From Streptomyces sp. NRRL F-2664 (GTDB taxonomy: Bacteria; Actinomycetota; Actinomycetes; Streptomycetales; Streptomycetaceae), in contig NZ_JOFX01000005.1 in NCBI RefSeq assembly GCF_000719345.1, forward strand, positions 186,001 through 250,000: DNA of 64,000 bases. The letters are read 5' to 3'. Position 1 is the stretch's first letter; each line of letters opens with the position of its first letter. Positions 15,803-24,378 of this stretch are shown piece after piece. The notes beneath the pieces were generated by a model that was not told where the DNA came from, did no database searches, and was given only the letters and a program-made list of their open reading frames with translations. The translations under genes and the position numbers were made by a program.

Positions 15803-16555
15803 ATGGAAGCAGCCCTGGACGCCACCCTCCTGCACACGGTCGCCGACGGGGTCGCCACCGTCGTCGTCTCGCACCCGGCCAAGCGCAACGCGATGACCGC
15901 CGCGATGTGGCGGGCGCTTCCCGGGCTGCTGGACACTCTGGCCCGCGACCCTGCCGTACGGGTGCTCGTCCTCACCGGCGCGGGTCCGACCTTCTGCGCG
16001 GGCGCGGACATCTCCTCCCTCACCGGCGACGAGGACCCGCGCGCCCTGGCGGTGGCGGCGGAGGAGGCCCTGGCGGCCTTCCCGAAGCCGACGCTGGCGG
16101 CGATCCGCGGGTTCTGCGTGGGCGGCGGAAGCCAGCTGGCGGCCGCCTGCGACCTGCGCTTCGCCGAGGAGGGGGCGTCCTTCGGGGTCACCCCGGCGAA
16201 GCTGGGCATCGTCTACCCGGCGTCGTCCACGCGCCGGCTCGCCTCCCTGGTGGGCCCGGCCTGGGCCAAGTACCTCCTGTTCTCCGCGGAGCTGATCGGG
16301 GCGGAGCAGGCACTGCGCGCCGGCTTCCTGAACGAGCTGCTGCCGACCGGCGGGCTGGACGAGCGCGTCGCGGAGTTCACCCGGGTCCTGGCCGCCCGCT
16401 CGCAGTTGACCCAGGCGGCGGCCAAGGAGTTCACGGACGGCCGCACCGGCCGGGACGGGTACTGGGAGGGGCAGGCGGCCGGGAGCGCGGACACCGCCGA
16501 AGGGGTCGCCGCGTTCCTGGAGCGCCGCACCCCCCACTTCACCTGGACCCCGTGA
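15803..16555 (+). CDS. Enoyl-CoA hydratase/isomerase (crotonase) family protein lacking both catalytic Glu
   Basis: 250-residue crotonase fold. The oxyanion-hole elements are there (FCAGADISSL, about residues 64-73; RGFCVGGGSQLA, about 105-116), but the two Glu residues that activate water in true hydratases are replaced: GGGCELA reads GGGSQLA and the second Glu position reads TPAKLG. A hydratase activity is therefore unlikely; isomerase, hydrolase or decarboxylase chemistry on an acyl-CoA is possible. A TAGCAT element (15790-15795) stands 7 nt before the ATG, which suggests a leaderless transcript. Confidence 0.85.
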   Translation: MEAALDATLLHTVADGVATVVVSHPAKRNAMTAAMWRALPGLLDTLARDPAVRVLVLTGAGPTFCAGADISSLTGDEDPRALAVAAEEALAAFPKPTLAAIRGFCVGGGSQLAAACDLRFAEEGASFGVTPAKLGIVYPASSTRRLASLVGPAWAKYLLFSAELIGAEQALRAGFLNELLPTGGLDERVAEFTRVLAARSQLTQAAAKEFTDGRTGRDGYWEGQAAGSADTAEGVAAFLERRTPHFTWTP

Positions 16556-16610
16556 GGGCCTGGCCCGTACCCGCCCGCGCGCCGGCCCTCATCCCCCCGG
16601 CCGGTCGGGC

Positions 16611-17240
16611 TCAGCCCGGCGTGCCGTTGCCACGCAGCCGCTCGACGAGGGCGGCCGGGGCCTTGTCGGGCGAGCCCGCGTCGTAGGGCGGCCGCGGGTC
16701 GTACTCCGTCATCAGCTGGACGGCCTGCGCGTAGTCGTCCCCGGCGATCCGGCCCAGCAGGGTGAGTCCCATGTCGATCCCGGCGGACACCCCGGCGGCG
16801 GTCACGTACTTCCCGTCGAACACCACGCGCTCGCCGGTGGGTTCGACGCCGAGCCGCGGCAACCGGTCCAGGTAGAGCCAGTGGCTGGTGGCCCGCCGGC
16901 CCTGCAGCAGCCCGGCGGAGGCCAGCAGCAGGGATCCGGTGCACACCGAGGTGGTCCAGGCAGTGGTCGCGTCGACCGTCCTCAGCCAGTCCATGACCAC
17001 CGGATTGGCCATCTCCCGTTCGGGGTGCGGCCCGCCCGGCACGAGGACGATGTCGGGCCGGGTGACCTCGTCGAGCCCCTTGTCGGCGACGAGCGCGAGG
17101 GCCCCGTTGTCGGTCCGCACGGCCCCGGGCCGCTCGGAGACGAAGACGACGTCGGCACCGGTCAGCCGGCCGAGGGTGTCGAACGGGCCGACGGCGTCGA
17201 GGGCGGTGAAGCGGTCGTAGAGCAGGACGGCGATCTGCAT
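16611..17240 (-). CDS. DJ-1/PfpI family protein
   Basis: 209-residue class I glutamine-amidotransferase-like protein. The nucleophile elbow is SVCTGSLLLASAGLL (Cys near residue 99) and the fold start MQIAVLLYDRFTALDAVGPFDTL matches isonitrile-hydratase/GATase1-type members. It has no AraC DNA-binding tail. Start ATG 17240 has GGAGG 5 nt upstream. Reactions in this family include isonitrile hydration, deglycation and peptidase activity; the sequence does not discriminate. It stands alone, convergent with the crotonase gene and divergent from the ABC-F gene. Confidence 0.85.
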   Translation of the reverse strand: MQIAVLLYDRFTALDAVGPFDTLGRLTGADVVFVSERPGAVRTDNGALALVADKGLDEVTRPDIVLVPGGPHPEREMANPVVMDWLRTVDATTAWTTSVCTGSLLLASAGLLQGRRATSHWLYLDRLPRLGVEPTGERVVFDGKYVTAAGVSAGIDMGLTLLGRIAGDDYAQAVQLMTEYDPRPPYDAGSPDKAPAALVERLRGNGTPG

Positions 17241-17396
17241 GGGTCCTCCGGAGCGGTCGATCGGCTTGCGGCCCGGCCCCTGCCCCCCGCACACCGGACC
17301 TTCGAGAACGTACCGTGTCCGCTCGGGCGCACTCCGTCACCATCGGACCGCCGTCATCCGGAGCGGGGCCGGCGCGCCGATAGGATCGGCCCCATC

Positions 17397-19034
17397 ATGA
17401 CTGCAACCCTCGTCGCCAAGAAGCTCACCGCCGCGCACGGTGAGCGCACGCTGTTCGCCGATCTCGACCTCGTCGTCGCGCCCGGCGACGTCATCGGCCT
17501 CGTCGGCGTGAACGGCGCCGGGAAGTCCACCCTGCTGCGCCTGCTCGCCGGGCTGGACACCCCCGAGACCGGGGAACTGCGGCTCTCGCCGCCCACCGCC
17601 GCGGTCGGCCACCTCCCCCAGGAGCCGGAGCGCCGGCCCGAGGAGTCGGTCCGCGACTTCCTGGCCCGGCGTACGGGCGTGGCCGCCGCCCAGGCGGACC
17701 TCGACGCGGCGACGCAGGGGCTGGTGGACGGCACGCCGGGCGCGGACGACGCGTACGCGACCGCCCTCGACCGGTGGCTGGACCTCGGCGGCGCCGATCT
17801 CGACGAGCGCGCCCAGGAGGTCGCCGACGACCTCGGCCTCGCCGTCGGCCTCGACCTGCCGATGACGGCGCTGTCCGGCGGCCAGGCGGCCCGTGCGGGC
17901 CTGGCCTCGCTGCTCCTGTCCCGCTACGACGTCTTCCTCCTCGACGAGCCCACCAACGACCTGGACCTGGACGGGCTGGAACGGCTGGAGCGGTTCGTCA
18001 AGGGGCTGCGCGCCGGCACCGTCGTGATCAGCCACGACCGCGAGTTCCTGGCGCGGACCGTCACCAAGGTGCTCGAACTGGACCTGGCGCAGCAGCAGAT
18101 CAACCTCTACGGCGGCGGCTACGACTCCTACCTGGAAGAGCGCGCGCGGGCCCGCAGCCACGCGCGCGAGGAGTACGAGGAGTACGCGGACAAGAAGACC
18201 GCGCTCGAAGGCCGGGCCCAGATGCAGCGCAACTGGATGGACAAGGGCGTGCGCAACGCCCGCCGCAAGTCCACCGACAACGACAAGATCGGCAAGGCGC
18301 TGCGCGGCGAGTCCAGCGAGAAGCAGGCCGCGAAGGCCCGTCAGACGCAGCGTGCGATCGAGCGGCTGGAAGTGGTCGAGGAGCCCCGCAAGGAGTGGGA
18401 GCTGCGGATGGAGATCGCGGCCGCCCCGCGGTCGGGCTCCGTGGTGGCCACCCTGCGCGAGGCGGCCGTCACCCGCGGGGACTTCGCCTTCGGTCCGGCC
18501 AGCCTGCAGATCGACTGGGCGGACCGGGTGGCGATCACCGGGGCCAACGGCGCCGGCAAGTCCACCCTCCTCGCCGTGCTCCTGGGCCGGCTGACTCCGG
18601 ACTCGGGTGCCGCCACCCTCGGCTCCGGCGTCCTGGTCGGCGAGGTCGACCAGGCGCGCGGCCTCTTCCTCGGCGACGAACCGCTGCTGGAGGCGTTCTG
18701 CGCGGCCGTCCCCGACACCGATCCGGCCGAGGTGCGCACCCTGCTGGCCAAGTTCGGCCTGAAGGCGGCGCACGTGCTGCGCCCGGCGGCGACGCTCTCC
18801 CCCGGTGAGCGCACCCGCGCCGCCCTGGCACTGCTCCAGGGCCGCGGGGTGAACCTGCTGGTCCTGGACGAGCCGACGAACCACCTCGACCTGCCCGCGA
18901 TCGAGCAGCTGGAGTCCGCCCTGGACTCCTACGAGGGCACCCTCCTGCTGGTCACGCACGACCGCCGGATGCTCGACGCGGTGCAGGTGACCCGCCGCCT
19001 GGAGGTCTCCGGCGGCAAGGTCACCGAACGGTAG
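17397..19034 (+). CDS. ABC-F family ATPase (ribosome-associated type)
   Basis: 545 residues, two ABC domains and no membrane segment. NBD1: GVNGAGKST, LSGGQAARAGLA, FLLDEPTNDLDLD. NBD2: GANGAGKST, LSPGERTRAALA, LVLDEPTNHLD. Between them lies the charged linker (about residues 245-320) that contacts the ribosomal P/E sites in characterised ABC-F proteins. Most likely a translation factor of the Uup/EttA-like kind; antibiotic protection is also possible. TAGGAT (17381-17386) lies 10 nt before ATG 17397, with no ribosome-binding site, pointing to a very short or absent leader. Confidence 0.88.
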   Translation: MTATLVAKKLTAAHGERTLFADLDLVVAPGDVIGLVGVNGAGKSTLLRLLAGLDTPETGELRLSPPTAAVGHLPQEPERRPEESVRDFLARRTGVAAAQADLDAATQGLVDGTPGADDAYATALDRWLDLGGADLDERAQEVADDLGLAVGLDLPMTALSGGQAARAGLASLLLSRYDVFLLDEPTNDLDLDGLERLERFVKGLRAGTVVISHDREFLARTVTKVLELDLAQQQINLYGGGYDSYLEERARARSHAREEYEEYADKKTALEGRAQMQRNWMDKGVRNARRKSTDNDKIGKALRGESSEKQAAKARQTQRAIERLEVVEEPRKEWELRMEIAAAPRSGSVVATLREAAVTRGDFAFGPASLQIDWADRVAITGANGAGKSTLLAVLLGRLTPDSGAATLGSGVLVGEVDQARGLFLGDEPLLEAFCAAVPDTDPAEVRTLLAKFGLKAAHVLRPAATLSPGERTRAALALLQGRGVNLLVLDEPTNHLDLPAIEQLESALDSYEGTLLLVTHDRRMLDAVQVTRRLEVSGGKVTER

Positions 19035-19091
19035 CGGCAGCCTTCCCGGCCCGGCGCCCGCACGTTCCGCAGGTCCGGTCGGCGCCGCCGC

Positions 19092-19871
19092 TCAGACGGC
19101 CGGGCCGCTCGGGGGGCGGCGCGCGCGGGCCATCCTCCGGGCGACGAAGGAGCGCGGCAGGTGGCGGACGGCGAGGGCGTAGGCCTGGTAGCGGCGGCCG
19201 GGGATGCTGACCGGGCGGCGCAGGGCGAGGTGCCGCAGCGCCTGCTCGACCACGGCCTGCGGCTCCAGCCAGACCGCGTCGCGCAGCGCGCTGACGTCCA
19301 TCCCGGCCCGTTCCTGGAACTCGGTGCGGGTGAAGCCGGGGACGACCGCCAGGACCCGGACGTTGTGGGGCTCCATGTCCACACGGAGGGACTCGCTGAA
19401 CGCGGTGATCCAGGCCTTGGCCGCGCCGTAGGTGCCCGTGGGCAGCAGTCCGGCCACCGAGGAGACGTTGACGACGGAGCCGCGGCGGCGCTCGCGCAGG
19501 CCGGGCAGCACCGCATGGGTGAGCCGCAGCGGGACCTTGACGAGAAGGTCGAGCATCCGCTCCTCGTCCTCGACCGGGCTGTACGGGAAGGGCGCGGGGA
19601 GCCCGAAGCCGGCGTTGTTGACCAGGATGTCCACGGGCCGGGTGCGCTCGGCGAGCCGCGCGGTGACCCGGTCGAGGTCCGCCGGGTCGAGCAGGTCGGC
19701 GGGCAGCACCTCGCAGGCGGTGCCGTACTCACGGGCCAGCGCGTCGGCGACGGCGTCCAACCGGTCCTTGTCGCGGGCGACGAGGACCAGGTCGCAGCCC
19801 TTGGCGGCGAACCCTCGGGCGAAGGCCGCGCCCAGTCCGGCGCTGGCTCCGGTGATCAGTACGGTGGTCAC
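19092..19871 (-). CDS. Short-chain dehydrogenase/reductase
   Basis: 259-residue classical SDR. TGASAGLG (residues 7-14), NNAGFG, NVSSVAG with the catalytic Ser and YGAAK with Tyr/Lys are all visible, as is the PGFTRTEF stretch. The C-terminal ~50 residues are basic and include RHLPRSFVARRM, like dehydrogenases of the YqjQ/DltE type. GTG at 19871 overlaps the stop of the membrane-protein gene (GTGA), so it is co-translated with the protease/membrane module; whether it belongs to that system functionally is open. Confidence 0.88.
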   Translation of the reverse strand: MTTVLITGASAGLGAAFARGFAAKGCDLVLVARDKDRLDAVADALAREYGTACEVLPADLLDPADLDRVTARLAERTRPVDILVNNAGFGLPAPFPYSPVEDEERMLDLLVKVPLRLTHAVLPGLRERRRGSVVNVSSVAGLLPTGTYGAAKAWITAFSESLRVDMEPHNVRVLAVVPGFTRTEFQERAGMDVSALRDAVWLEPQAVVEQALRHLALRRPVSIPGRRYQAYALAVRHLPRSFVARRMARARRPPSGPAV

Positions 19872-21055
19872 GGCGCGTTCACTTCCTCATGGGTGGCCGG
19901 CGAGGTGTAGGCCGCGGCGACGTCGACGAGGAACCGGGCCTCGTCCGCCAGGTCCCCGCCCGCGTTCGAACTCTGGATGGCGGCGGGCAGTTCCACCGCG
20001 GCCGCCTCGCCCGGCCGGCCGGGCAGTCCGGCGAGCTTGGCCCGCCGTGCGTCCGTCAGTACGCGGGCCAGCGCGGCGGCGGTGCGCCGCTGCTCGGGGA
20101 TCCCCTGTCCGGCGACCCGGCCGCGGGCCTGCTCCAGGGCGCCCGGGCGGGCGTACTCGCCCAGGACCAGGATGGCGTCGCGGGTTTCGATGACCTTGCG
20201 GTAGACGAGCAGGTCGCGCTGGACGGGGGGCCACAGCAGCTCGGTGACCCGGGAGCTCCTCGGCTTGTTGAGGGCCACGTGCGGGACCGCCTCCACCAGG
20301 TCCCGCCACAGCGGCCACAGCCGCCAGGCGGTGGCGGTGTCGGCGCAGGTGCGGCGGAGGGTGAAGAGGGTCGGCACGAGGATCGCCGCGGCGCGCAGCA
20401 GGCCGTGCAGGTTCATCAGGAGCGGGAGGGCGGGCATCGCCCAGGTGCTGCCGAACAGCGCCTTGAGCAGGTAGGCCAGCCAGAACAGTCCGGCGAGCGC
20501 GGTACCGAGGCCGAAGAGGCGCAGGCCGGCGGCGAGGCCCCGGCTCCTGGTGCGGCGGCTGTAGCGCCAGCACAGGGCGACGCAGAGGGTGTTGGCGAGG
20601 AGGTGGGCCGTGATGAGCACGAGCCAGTACGCCGTGGACGGCACCGGGTCGCCGGCCGGGGGCATGGTGTGCGTGCCGTGGCCGGGCGCGGCGGCGTCCA
20701 GGGCCAGGAGCGCGGCCGGCCAGGCCGCGGTGGCGGCGCAGGAGGCGACGGCGAGGCGGCGGCCGCGGGTGGCGGCGGCGACGAAGTACAGCACGGCGCC
20801 TGCGGACAGCACCCCGACGAGGTTGCGGACGAGGCCGATGGTGTGGGCGTAGGCCGCGCCCCGGTCCATGGCGTAGGAGACGACGTCCGGCAGGTTCAGG
20901 GTCATCGCGGCGGCGGCCGTCGCGACGGCCAGCCACAGGCCGCGCTGCTCGGGCGAGCGCAGGGCGCCCGGTGCCCGCAGCAGGACGGCTGCCCACAGGC
21001 ACACCACGCTCGGGACGGCGAGCCAGTTGCCGAAGTCGGTCAGGTCAGCCGCCAC
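19868..21055 (-). CDS. MAB_1171c-like multi-pass membrane protein
   Basis: 395 residues. The N-terminal ~240 residues hold about seven hydrophobic segments, followed by a ~150-residue cytoplasmic tail containing LWRDLVEAVPHVAL and YRKVIETRDAILVLGEYARP, the region most conserved in this uncharacterised actinobacterial family (I recall it as MAB_1171c / DUF6545). Its GTG start overlaps the end of the ImmA/IrrE-like gene, and its end overlaps the SDR start. The same pairing of protease and membrane protein recurs at the right end of the window. Function unknown; a sensor or receptor that works with the protease is the obvious guess. Confidence 0.8.
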   Translation of the reverse strand: MAADLTDFGNWLAVPSVVCLWAAVLLRAPGALRSPEQRGLWLAVATAAAAMTLNLPDVVSYAMDRGAAYAHTIGLVRNLVGVLSAGAVLYFVAAATRGRRLAVASCAATAAWPAALLALDAAAPGHGTHTMPPAGDPVPSTAYWLVLITAHLLANTLCVALCWRYSRRTRSRGLAAGLRLFGLGTALAGLFWLAYLLKALFGSTWAMPALPLLMNLHGLLRAAAILVPTLFTLRRTCADTATAWRLWPLWRDLVEAVPHVALNKPRSSRVTELLWPPVQRDLLVYRKVIETRDAILVLGEYARPGALEQARGRVAGQGIPEQRRTAAALARVLTDARRAKLAGLPGRPGEAAAVELPAAIQSSNAGGDLADEARFLVDVAAAYTSPATHEEVNAP

Positions 21056-21545
21056 CGGTGCCCCGCTCGTACCCCATGGCGGACTCCAGCCGGGCCAGGG
21101 TGCCCCGGTGCCGGGCGGGGGTGCGCGGGCCGGCGTGGGAGGTGCGGATGCGGATCATGCTCGCGAGCATCTCCGCCTCCTGCTCCTGGCGGGTGGTGTA
21201 GTTGGTGCGGCCGAGGACGACGGGGACGCTGCCGTCGCTCTCCCCGGCCTCCAGCGAGTTGTGCCCGAAGAGGATGTGGCCGAGCTCGTGCAGGACGATG
21301 TGCTCCCGGTGCAGCGGGGTGGTCTGCGCCTCGTAGAAGACGTAGTCGACGCCGGCCGTGCCCACCCACAGGCCGCAGACCCCGGACTCCGCCGCCTCCT
21401 TGGGGAGCGGGTGGAGCCGGATGGGGCGGCCGCGCTGCTCGGCGATCCGCGCGCACAGGTCGTCGAGCGAGAACGGGTGGGTCAGATCCAGATGGCCGAG
21501 AATGTTCTCGCACCGTTTACGAAGGCTGAGTTGCCGGTGGGGCAT
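21045..21545 (-). CDS. ImmA/IrrE-like metallopeptidase domain protein
   Basis: 166 residues. The zinc motif HELGH lies in VLHELGHILFGH (about residues 80-91), with the third acidic ligand in QEQEAEMLASMI (about 126-137), as in ImmA/IrrE proteases that cleave XRE-type repressors. Databases often label this group as a toxin component, which the sequence does not justify. ATG 21545 has GAGGG 5 nt upstream; a longer frame to 21701 is open but would start inside the predicted promoter. Unlike the copy at 63.3 kb, no XRE gene precedes it, so any repressor substrate would be encoded elsewhere. Confidence 0.8.
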   Translation of the reverse strand: MPHRQLSLRKRCENILGHLDLTHPFSLDDLCARIAEQRGRPIRLHPLPKEAAESGVCGLWVGTAGVDYVFYEAQTTPLHREHIVLHELGHILFGHNSLEAGESDGSVPVVLGRTNYTTRQEQEAEMLASMIRIRTSHAGPRTPARHRGTLARLESAMGYERGTGGG

Positions 21546-21700
21546 GTGATCCCTCTTCGGACCCTTTCCGGGACAGCGTCGGTAGGCGTGTGTGGGCATG
21601 GGCATGACGTCCTGTGCCTTCAAGGCGGCCTCGGGGCATGCAGTCCTGAGGGAGGAAACGCGGAAGCCCGTCCGCCGGGTGACGAACGGGCGTTCCACCA

Positions 21701-21750
21701 TGCCTACAGATCTTGTACGGGAGTTGGCAAGGAAAGTCCCCAGGTGGGGA
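21701..21750 (-). promoter_or_regulatory. Promoter and palindrome of the protease/membrane-protein/SDR operon
   Basis: On the complement: TTGCCA (21725-21730), an 18-bp spacer and TAGGCA (21701-21706), a good vegetative-type promoter. Immediately upstream of the -35 is a perfect palindrome TCCCCA-GG-TGGGGA (21737-21750), placed where an activator or repressor would bind. Confidence 0.55.
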
Positions 21751-21837
21751 ACCTATTCGGCCATCCCGTACGAAGGTCGGCGCACGCCGGTCGGCCGGGG
21801 GCCGCCCGCGGGGTCCGCGGAGCGCCGGCCGCCCGGC

Positions 21838-24294
21838 TCACCGCTTGCGGCGCTCCTCGGGGCCGGTGAGGCCGGCCCGGCGCAGGGCGTCGGCCATCGC
21901 GCTGTTCGCGGGGGCGGGCGCTCCGCTCCCCTGCCTGCGGCCCTGGCCGCCCGGCCCCTGGCCGCGCTGACCCTGGCCACGCTCGCCCTGGCCGCGCTCG
22001 CCCTGGCCGCGGCCTCCGCCCTGGCCGCCCGCCGCGCCGCGCTGCTGCGGGGGACGCCCGCCGCCGCGCCGCTCGTCGCGCTGGCGCGGGGCACCCGCGC
22101 CGCGCTCGGCCCCGGCCTCGTCCTCCAGCCGCAGGGTGAGGGAGATCCGCTTGCGCGGGATGTCCACGTCCATGACCTTGACGCGGACGATGTCGCCCGG
22201 CTTGACCACCTCCCGGGGGTCCTTGACGAAGTTCTTGGACAGCGCCGAGACGTGGGCCAGGCCGTCCTGGTGGACGCCGATGTCGATGAAGGCGCCGAAG
22301 GCGGCCACGTTGGTGACGACGCCCTCCAGGATCATGCCGGGGGCCAGGTCGCCGATCTTCTCGACGCCCTCCTTGAAGGTCGCCGTCCTGAAGGCGGGGC
22401 GCGGGTCGCGGCCCGGCTTCTCCAGCTCGCGCAGGATGTCGGTCACCGTGGGCAGGCCGAAGGCCTCGGTGACGAACTGCTCGGGCCGCAGGGAGCGCAG
22501 GACGCCGGTGTTGCCGATCAGCGCCGCCACTTCGCCCCCCGCCGTCTTCCCCATCGCCCGGACCACCGGGTAGGCCTCGGGGTGCACGGCCGAGGCGTCC
22601 AGCGGGTCGTCCCCGCCGCGGATGCGCAGGAAGCCCGCGCACTGCTCGTACGCCTTGGGGCCGAGGCGGGCGACGTCCTTGAGGCCCTTGCGGCTGCGGA
22701 AGGGGCCGTGGGCGTCGCGGTGGGCGACGATGTTCTCGGCGAGGGTGCCGCTGATGCCGGAGACCCGCGACAGCAGCGGCGCGGAAGCGGTGTTGACGTC
22801 GACGCCGACGCCGTTCACGCAGTCCTCGACCACCGCGTCGAGGGAGCGGGACAGCTTCACCTCGGACAGGTCGTGCTGGTACTGGCCCACGCCGATCGAC
22901 TTCGGGTCGATCTTGACCAGCTCGGCCAGCGGGTCCTGGAGGCGGCGGGCGATGGAGACGGCGCCGCGGAGCGACACGTCCATGCCCGGCAGTTCCTGCG
23001 AGGCGAAGGCGGAGGCCGAGTACACGGAGGCGCCCGCCTCCGAGACCATCACCTTGGTGAGACCGAGTTCGGGGTGGCGGGAGATCAGGTCCCCGGCGAG
23101 CTTGTCGGTCTCGCGGGAGGCGGTGCCGTTGCCGATGGCGACCAGCTCGACGGCGTGCTCCTTCGCGAGGCGGGCCAGCGTGGCGAGGGCGGCGTCCCAC
23201 TTGTTGGCGGGCACGTGCGGGTGGATCACGTCGGTGGCCACGACCTTGCCGGTGGCGTCCACGACGGCGACCTTGACACCGGTGCGGAAGCCCGGGTCGA
23301 GGCCGAGGGTGGCCCGGGTGCCGGCGGGAGCCGCGAGGAGCAGGTCGCGCAGGTTCGACGCGAAAACGCGCACGGCCTCGTCCTCGGCGGCCTGGCGCAG
23401 CCGCATCCGCAGGTCGATGCCGAGGTGCACCTGGACCTTGGTGCGCCAGCACCAGCGGACCGTGTCCGCGAGCCACTTGTCGCCGGGGCGGCCGCGGTCC
23501 GCGACGCCGAAGCGGCGCGCGATCATGCCCTCGTAGGTGGAGGGGCCGGGGCGGTCGGCGTCCTCGGGGGCCTCGGGTTCCAGGGTGAGGTCGAGGACCT
23601 CCTCCTTCTCGCCCCGCAGCATCGCGAGGACGCGGTGCGAGGGCAGCGCGGTGAACGGCTCGGCGAAGTCGAAGTAGTCGGCGAACTTGGCGCCCGCCTC
23701 CTCCTTGCCCTCGCGGACCCTGGCGGCGAGCCGGCCGCGGCTCCACATGCGCTCGCGGAGCTCGCCGATCAGGTCGGCGTCCTCGGCGAACCGCTCGGTG
23801 AGGATGGCGCGGGCGCCGTCCAGGGCGGCGGCCGGGTCGGCGACGCCCCTGTCCGCGTCGACGAACGCGGCGGCCGCGGCGGCCGGTTCCACCGACGGGT
23901 CGGCGAGCAGGCCGTCCGCGAGCGGTTCCAGACCGGCCTCGCGGGCGATCTGCGCCTTGGTGCGGCGCTTGGGCTTGAAGGGGAGGTAGATGTCCTCCAG
24001 ACGCGCCTTGGTGTCGGCCGCGTTGATCCGGGCCTCCAGCTCGGCGTCGAGCTTGCCCTGCTCCCTTACGGAGTCCAGGACCGCCGCGCGCCGCTCCTCC
24101 AGCTCGCGCAGATACCTCAGCCGCTCCTCCAGGGTGCGCAGCTGGGCGTCGTCGAGCATCTCGGTCGCTTCCTTGCGGTAGCGCGCGATGAACGGCACGG
24201 TGGAGCCGCCGTCGAGCAGCTCGACGGCGGCCTTGACCTGCCGCTCCCGTACGCCGAGCTCCTCGGCGATCCTGCCTTCGATGGACATCGTCAC
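21838..24294 (-). CDS. tex: Tex-family S1 RNA-binding transcription accessory protein
   Basis: 818 residues, close to the usual length for Tex plus a tail. The N-terminal helical Tex region begins EGRIAEELGVRERQVKAAVELLDGG; the YqgF/RuvC-like domain is at about 320-460 (LGLDPGFRTGVKVAVVD); helix-hairpin-helix motifs follow at about 490-560; the S1 domain is at about 650-720 (GMILEGVVTNVAAFGAFIDIGV). The last ~90 residues are an Arg/Gly/Gln-rich tail with RGQGE-type pentad repeats, then a short helical end. GTG 24294 and ATG 24288 are both possible starts. Confidence 0.95.
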   Translation of the reverse strand: MTMSIEGRIAEELGVRERQVKAAVELLDGGSTVPFIARYRKEATEMLDDAQLRTLEERLRYLRELEERRAAVLDSVREQGKLDAELEARINAADTKARLEDIYLPFKPKRRTKAQIAREAGLEPLADGLLADPSVEPAAAAAAFVDADRGVADPAAALDGARAILTERFAEDADLIGELRERMWSRGRLAARVREGKEEAGAKFADYFDFAEPFTALPSHRVLAMLRGEKEEVLDLTLEPEAPEDADRPGPSTYEGMIARRFGVADRGRPGDKWLADTVRWCWRTKVQVHLGIDLRMRLRQAAEDEAVRVFASNLRDLLLAAPAGTRATLGLDPGFRTGVKVAVVDATGKVVATDVIHPHVPANKWDAALATLARLAKEHAVELVAIGNGTASRETDKLAGDLISRHPELGLTKVMVSEAGASVYSASAFASQELPGMDVSLRGAVSIARRLQDPLAELVKIDPKSIGVGQYQHDLSEVKLSRSLDAVVEDCVNGVGVDVNTASAPLLSRVSGISGTLAENIVAHRDAHGPFRSRKGLKDVARLGPKAYEQCAGFLRIRGGDDPLDASAVHPEAYPVVRAMGKTAGGEVAALIGNTGVLRSLRPEQFVTEAFGLPTVTDILRELEKPGRDPRPAFRTATFKEGVEKIGDLAPGMILEGVVTNVAAFGAFIDIGVHQDGLAHVSALSKNFVKDPREVVKPGDIVRVKVMDVDIPRKRISLTLRLEDEAGAERGAGAPRQRDERRGGGRPPQQRGAAGGQGGGRGQGERGQGERGQGQRGQGPGGQGRRQGSGAPAPANSAMADALRRAGLTGPEERRKR
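21950..22070. repeat. Low-complexity repeat in the 3' end of tex
   Basis: 15-bp imperfect direct repeats (plus-strand register CGCTCGCCCTGGCCG) encode repeated RGQGE/RGQGQ pentads in the Tex tail. Such a run is prone to copy-number change between strains. Confidence 0.7.
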
Positions 24295-24330
24295 GATCGG
24301 GTCCCGCCTGCCTTCGTTTGCACTGGAAGG

Positions 24331-24346
24331 CTGCCAATTGTGGCAG
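24331..24346. promoter_or_regulatory. Inverted repeat upstream of tex
   Basis: CTGCCA-ATTG-TGGCAG, perfect 6-bp arms, 37 bp upstream of the tex start and 33 bp after the SCO6745-family gene that reads in the same direction. It may be a tex operator; too short to be a convincing terminator. Confidence 0.4.
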
Positions 24347-24378
24347 GTGGTCGTGGGGGACCGCGGGAGCCCTGCCCG

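Noticed and set aside
16881..17396. 172-codon upstream extension of the ABC-F gene
   Set aside because: Extension is antisense to the DJ-1/PfpI gene; the ABC-F fold begins at MTATLVAKKL from ATG 17397.
19868..21545. Toxin-antitoxin system at the first ImmA/IrrE module
   Set aside because: The 'toxin' label of this family comes from automatic annotation; no antitoxin-like partner and the partner gene is a large membrane protein.
21546..21701. N-terminal extension of the first ImmA/IrrE-like protein to ATG 21701
   Set aside because: The ATG lies inside the predicted -10 element; GAGGG before ATG 21545 gives a better start.
21950..22070. Repeats in tex considered as a CRISPR-like or mobile repeat
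   Set aside because: They encode regular RGQGE pentads in frame and have no spacers or terminal inverted repeats.
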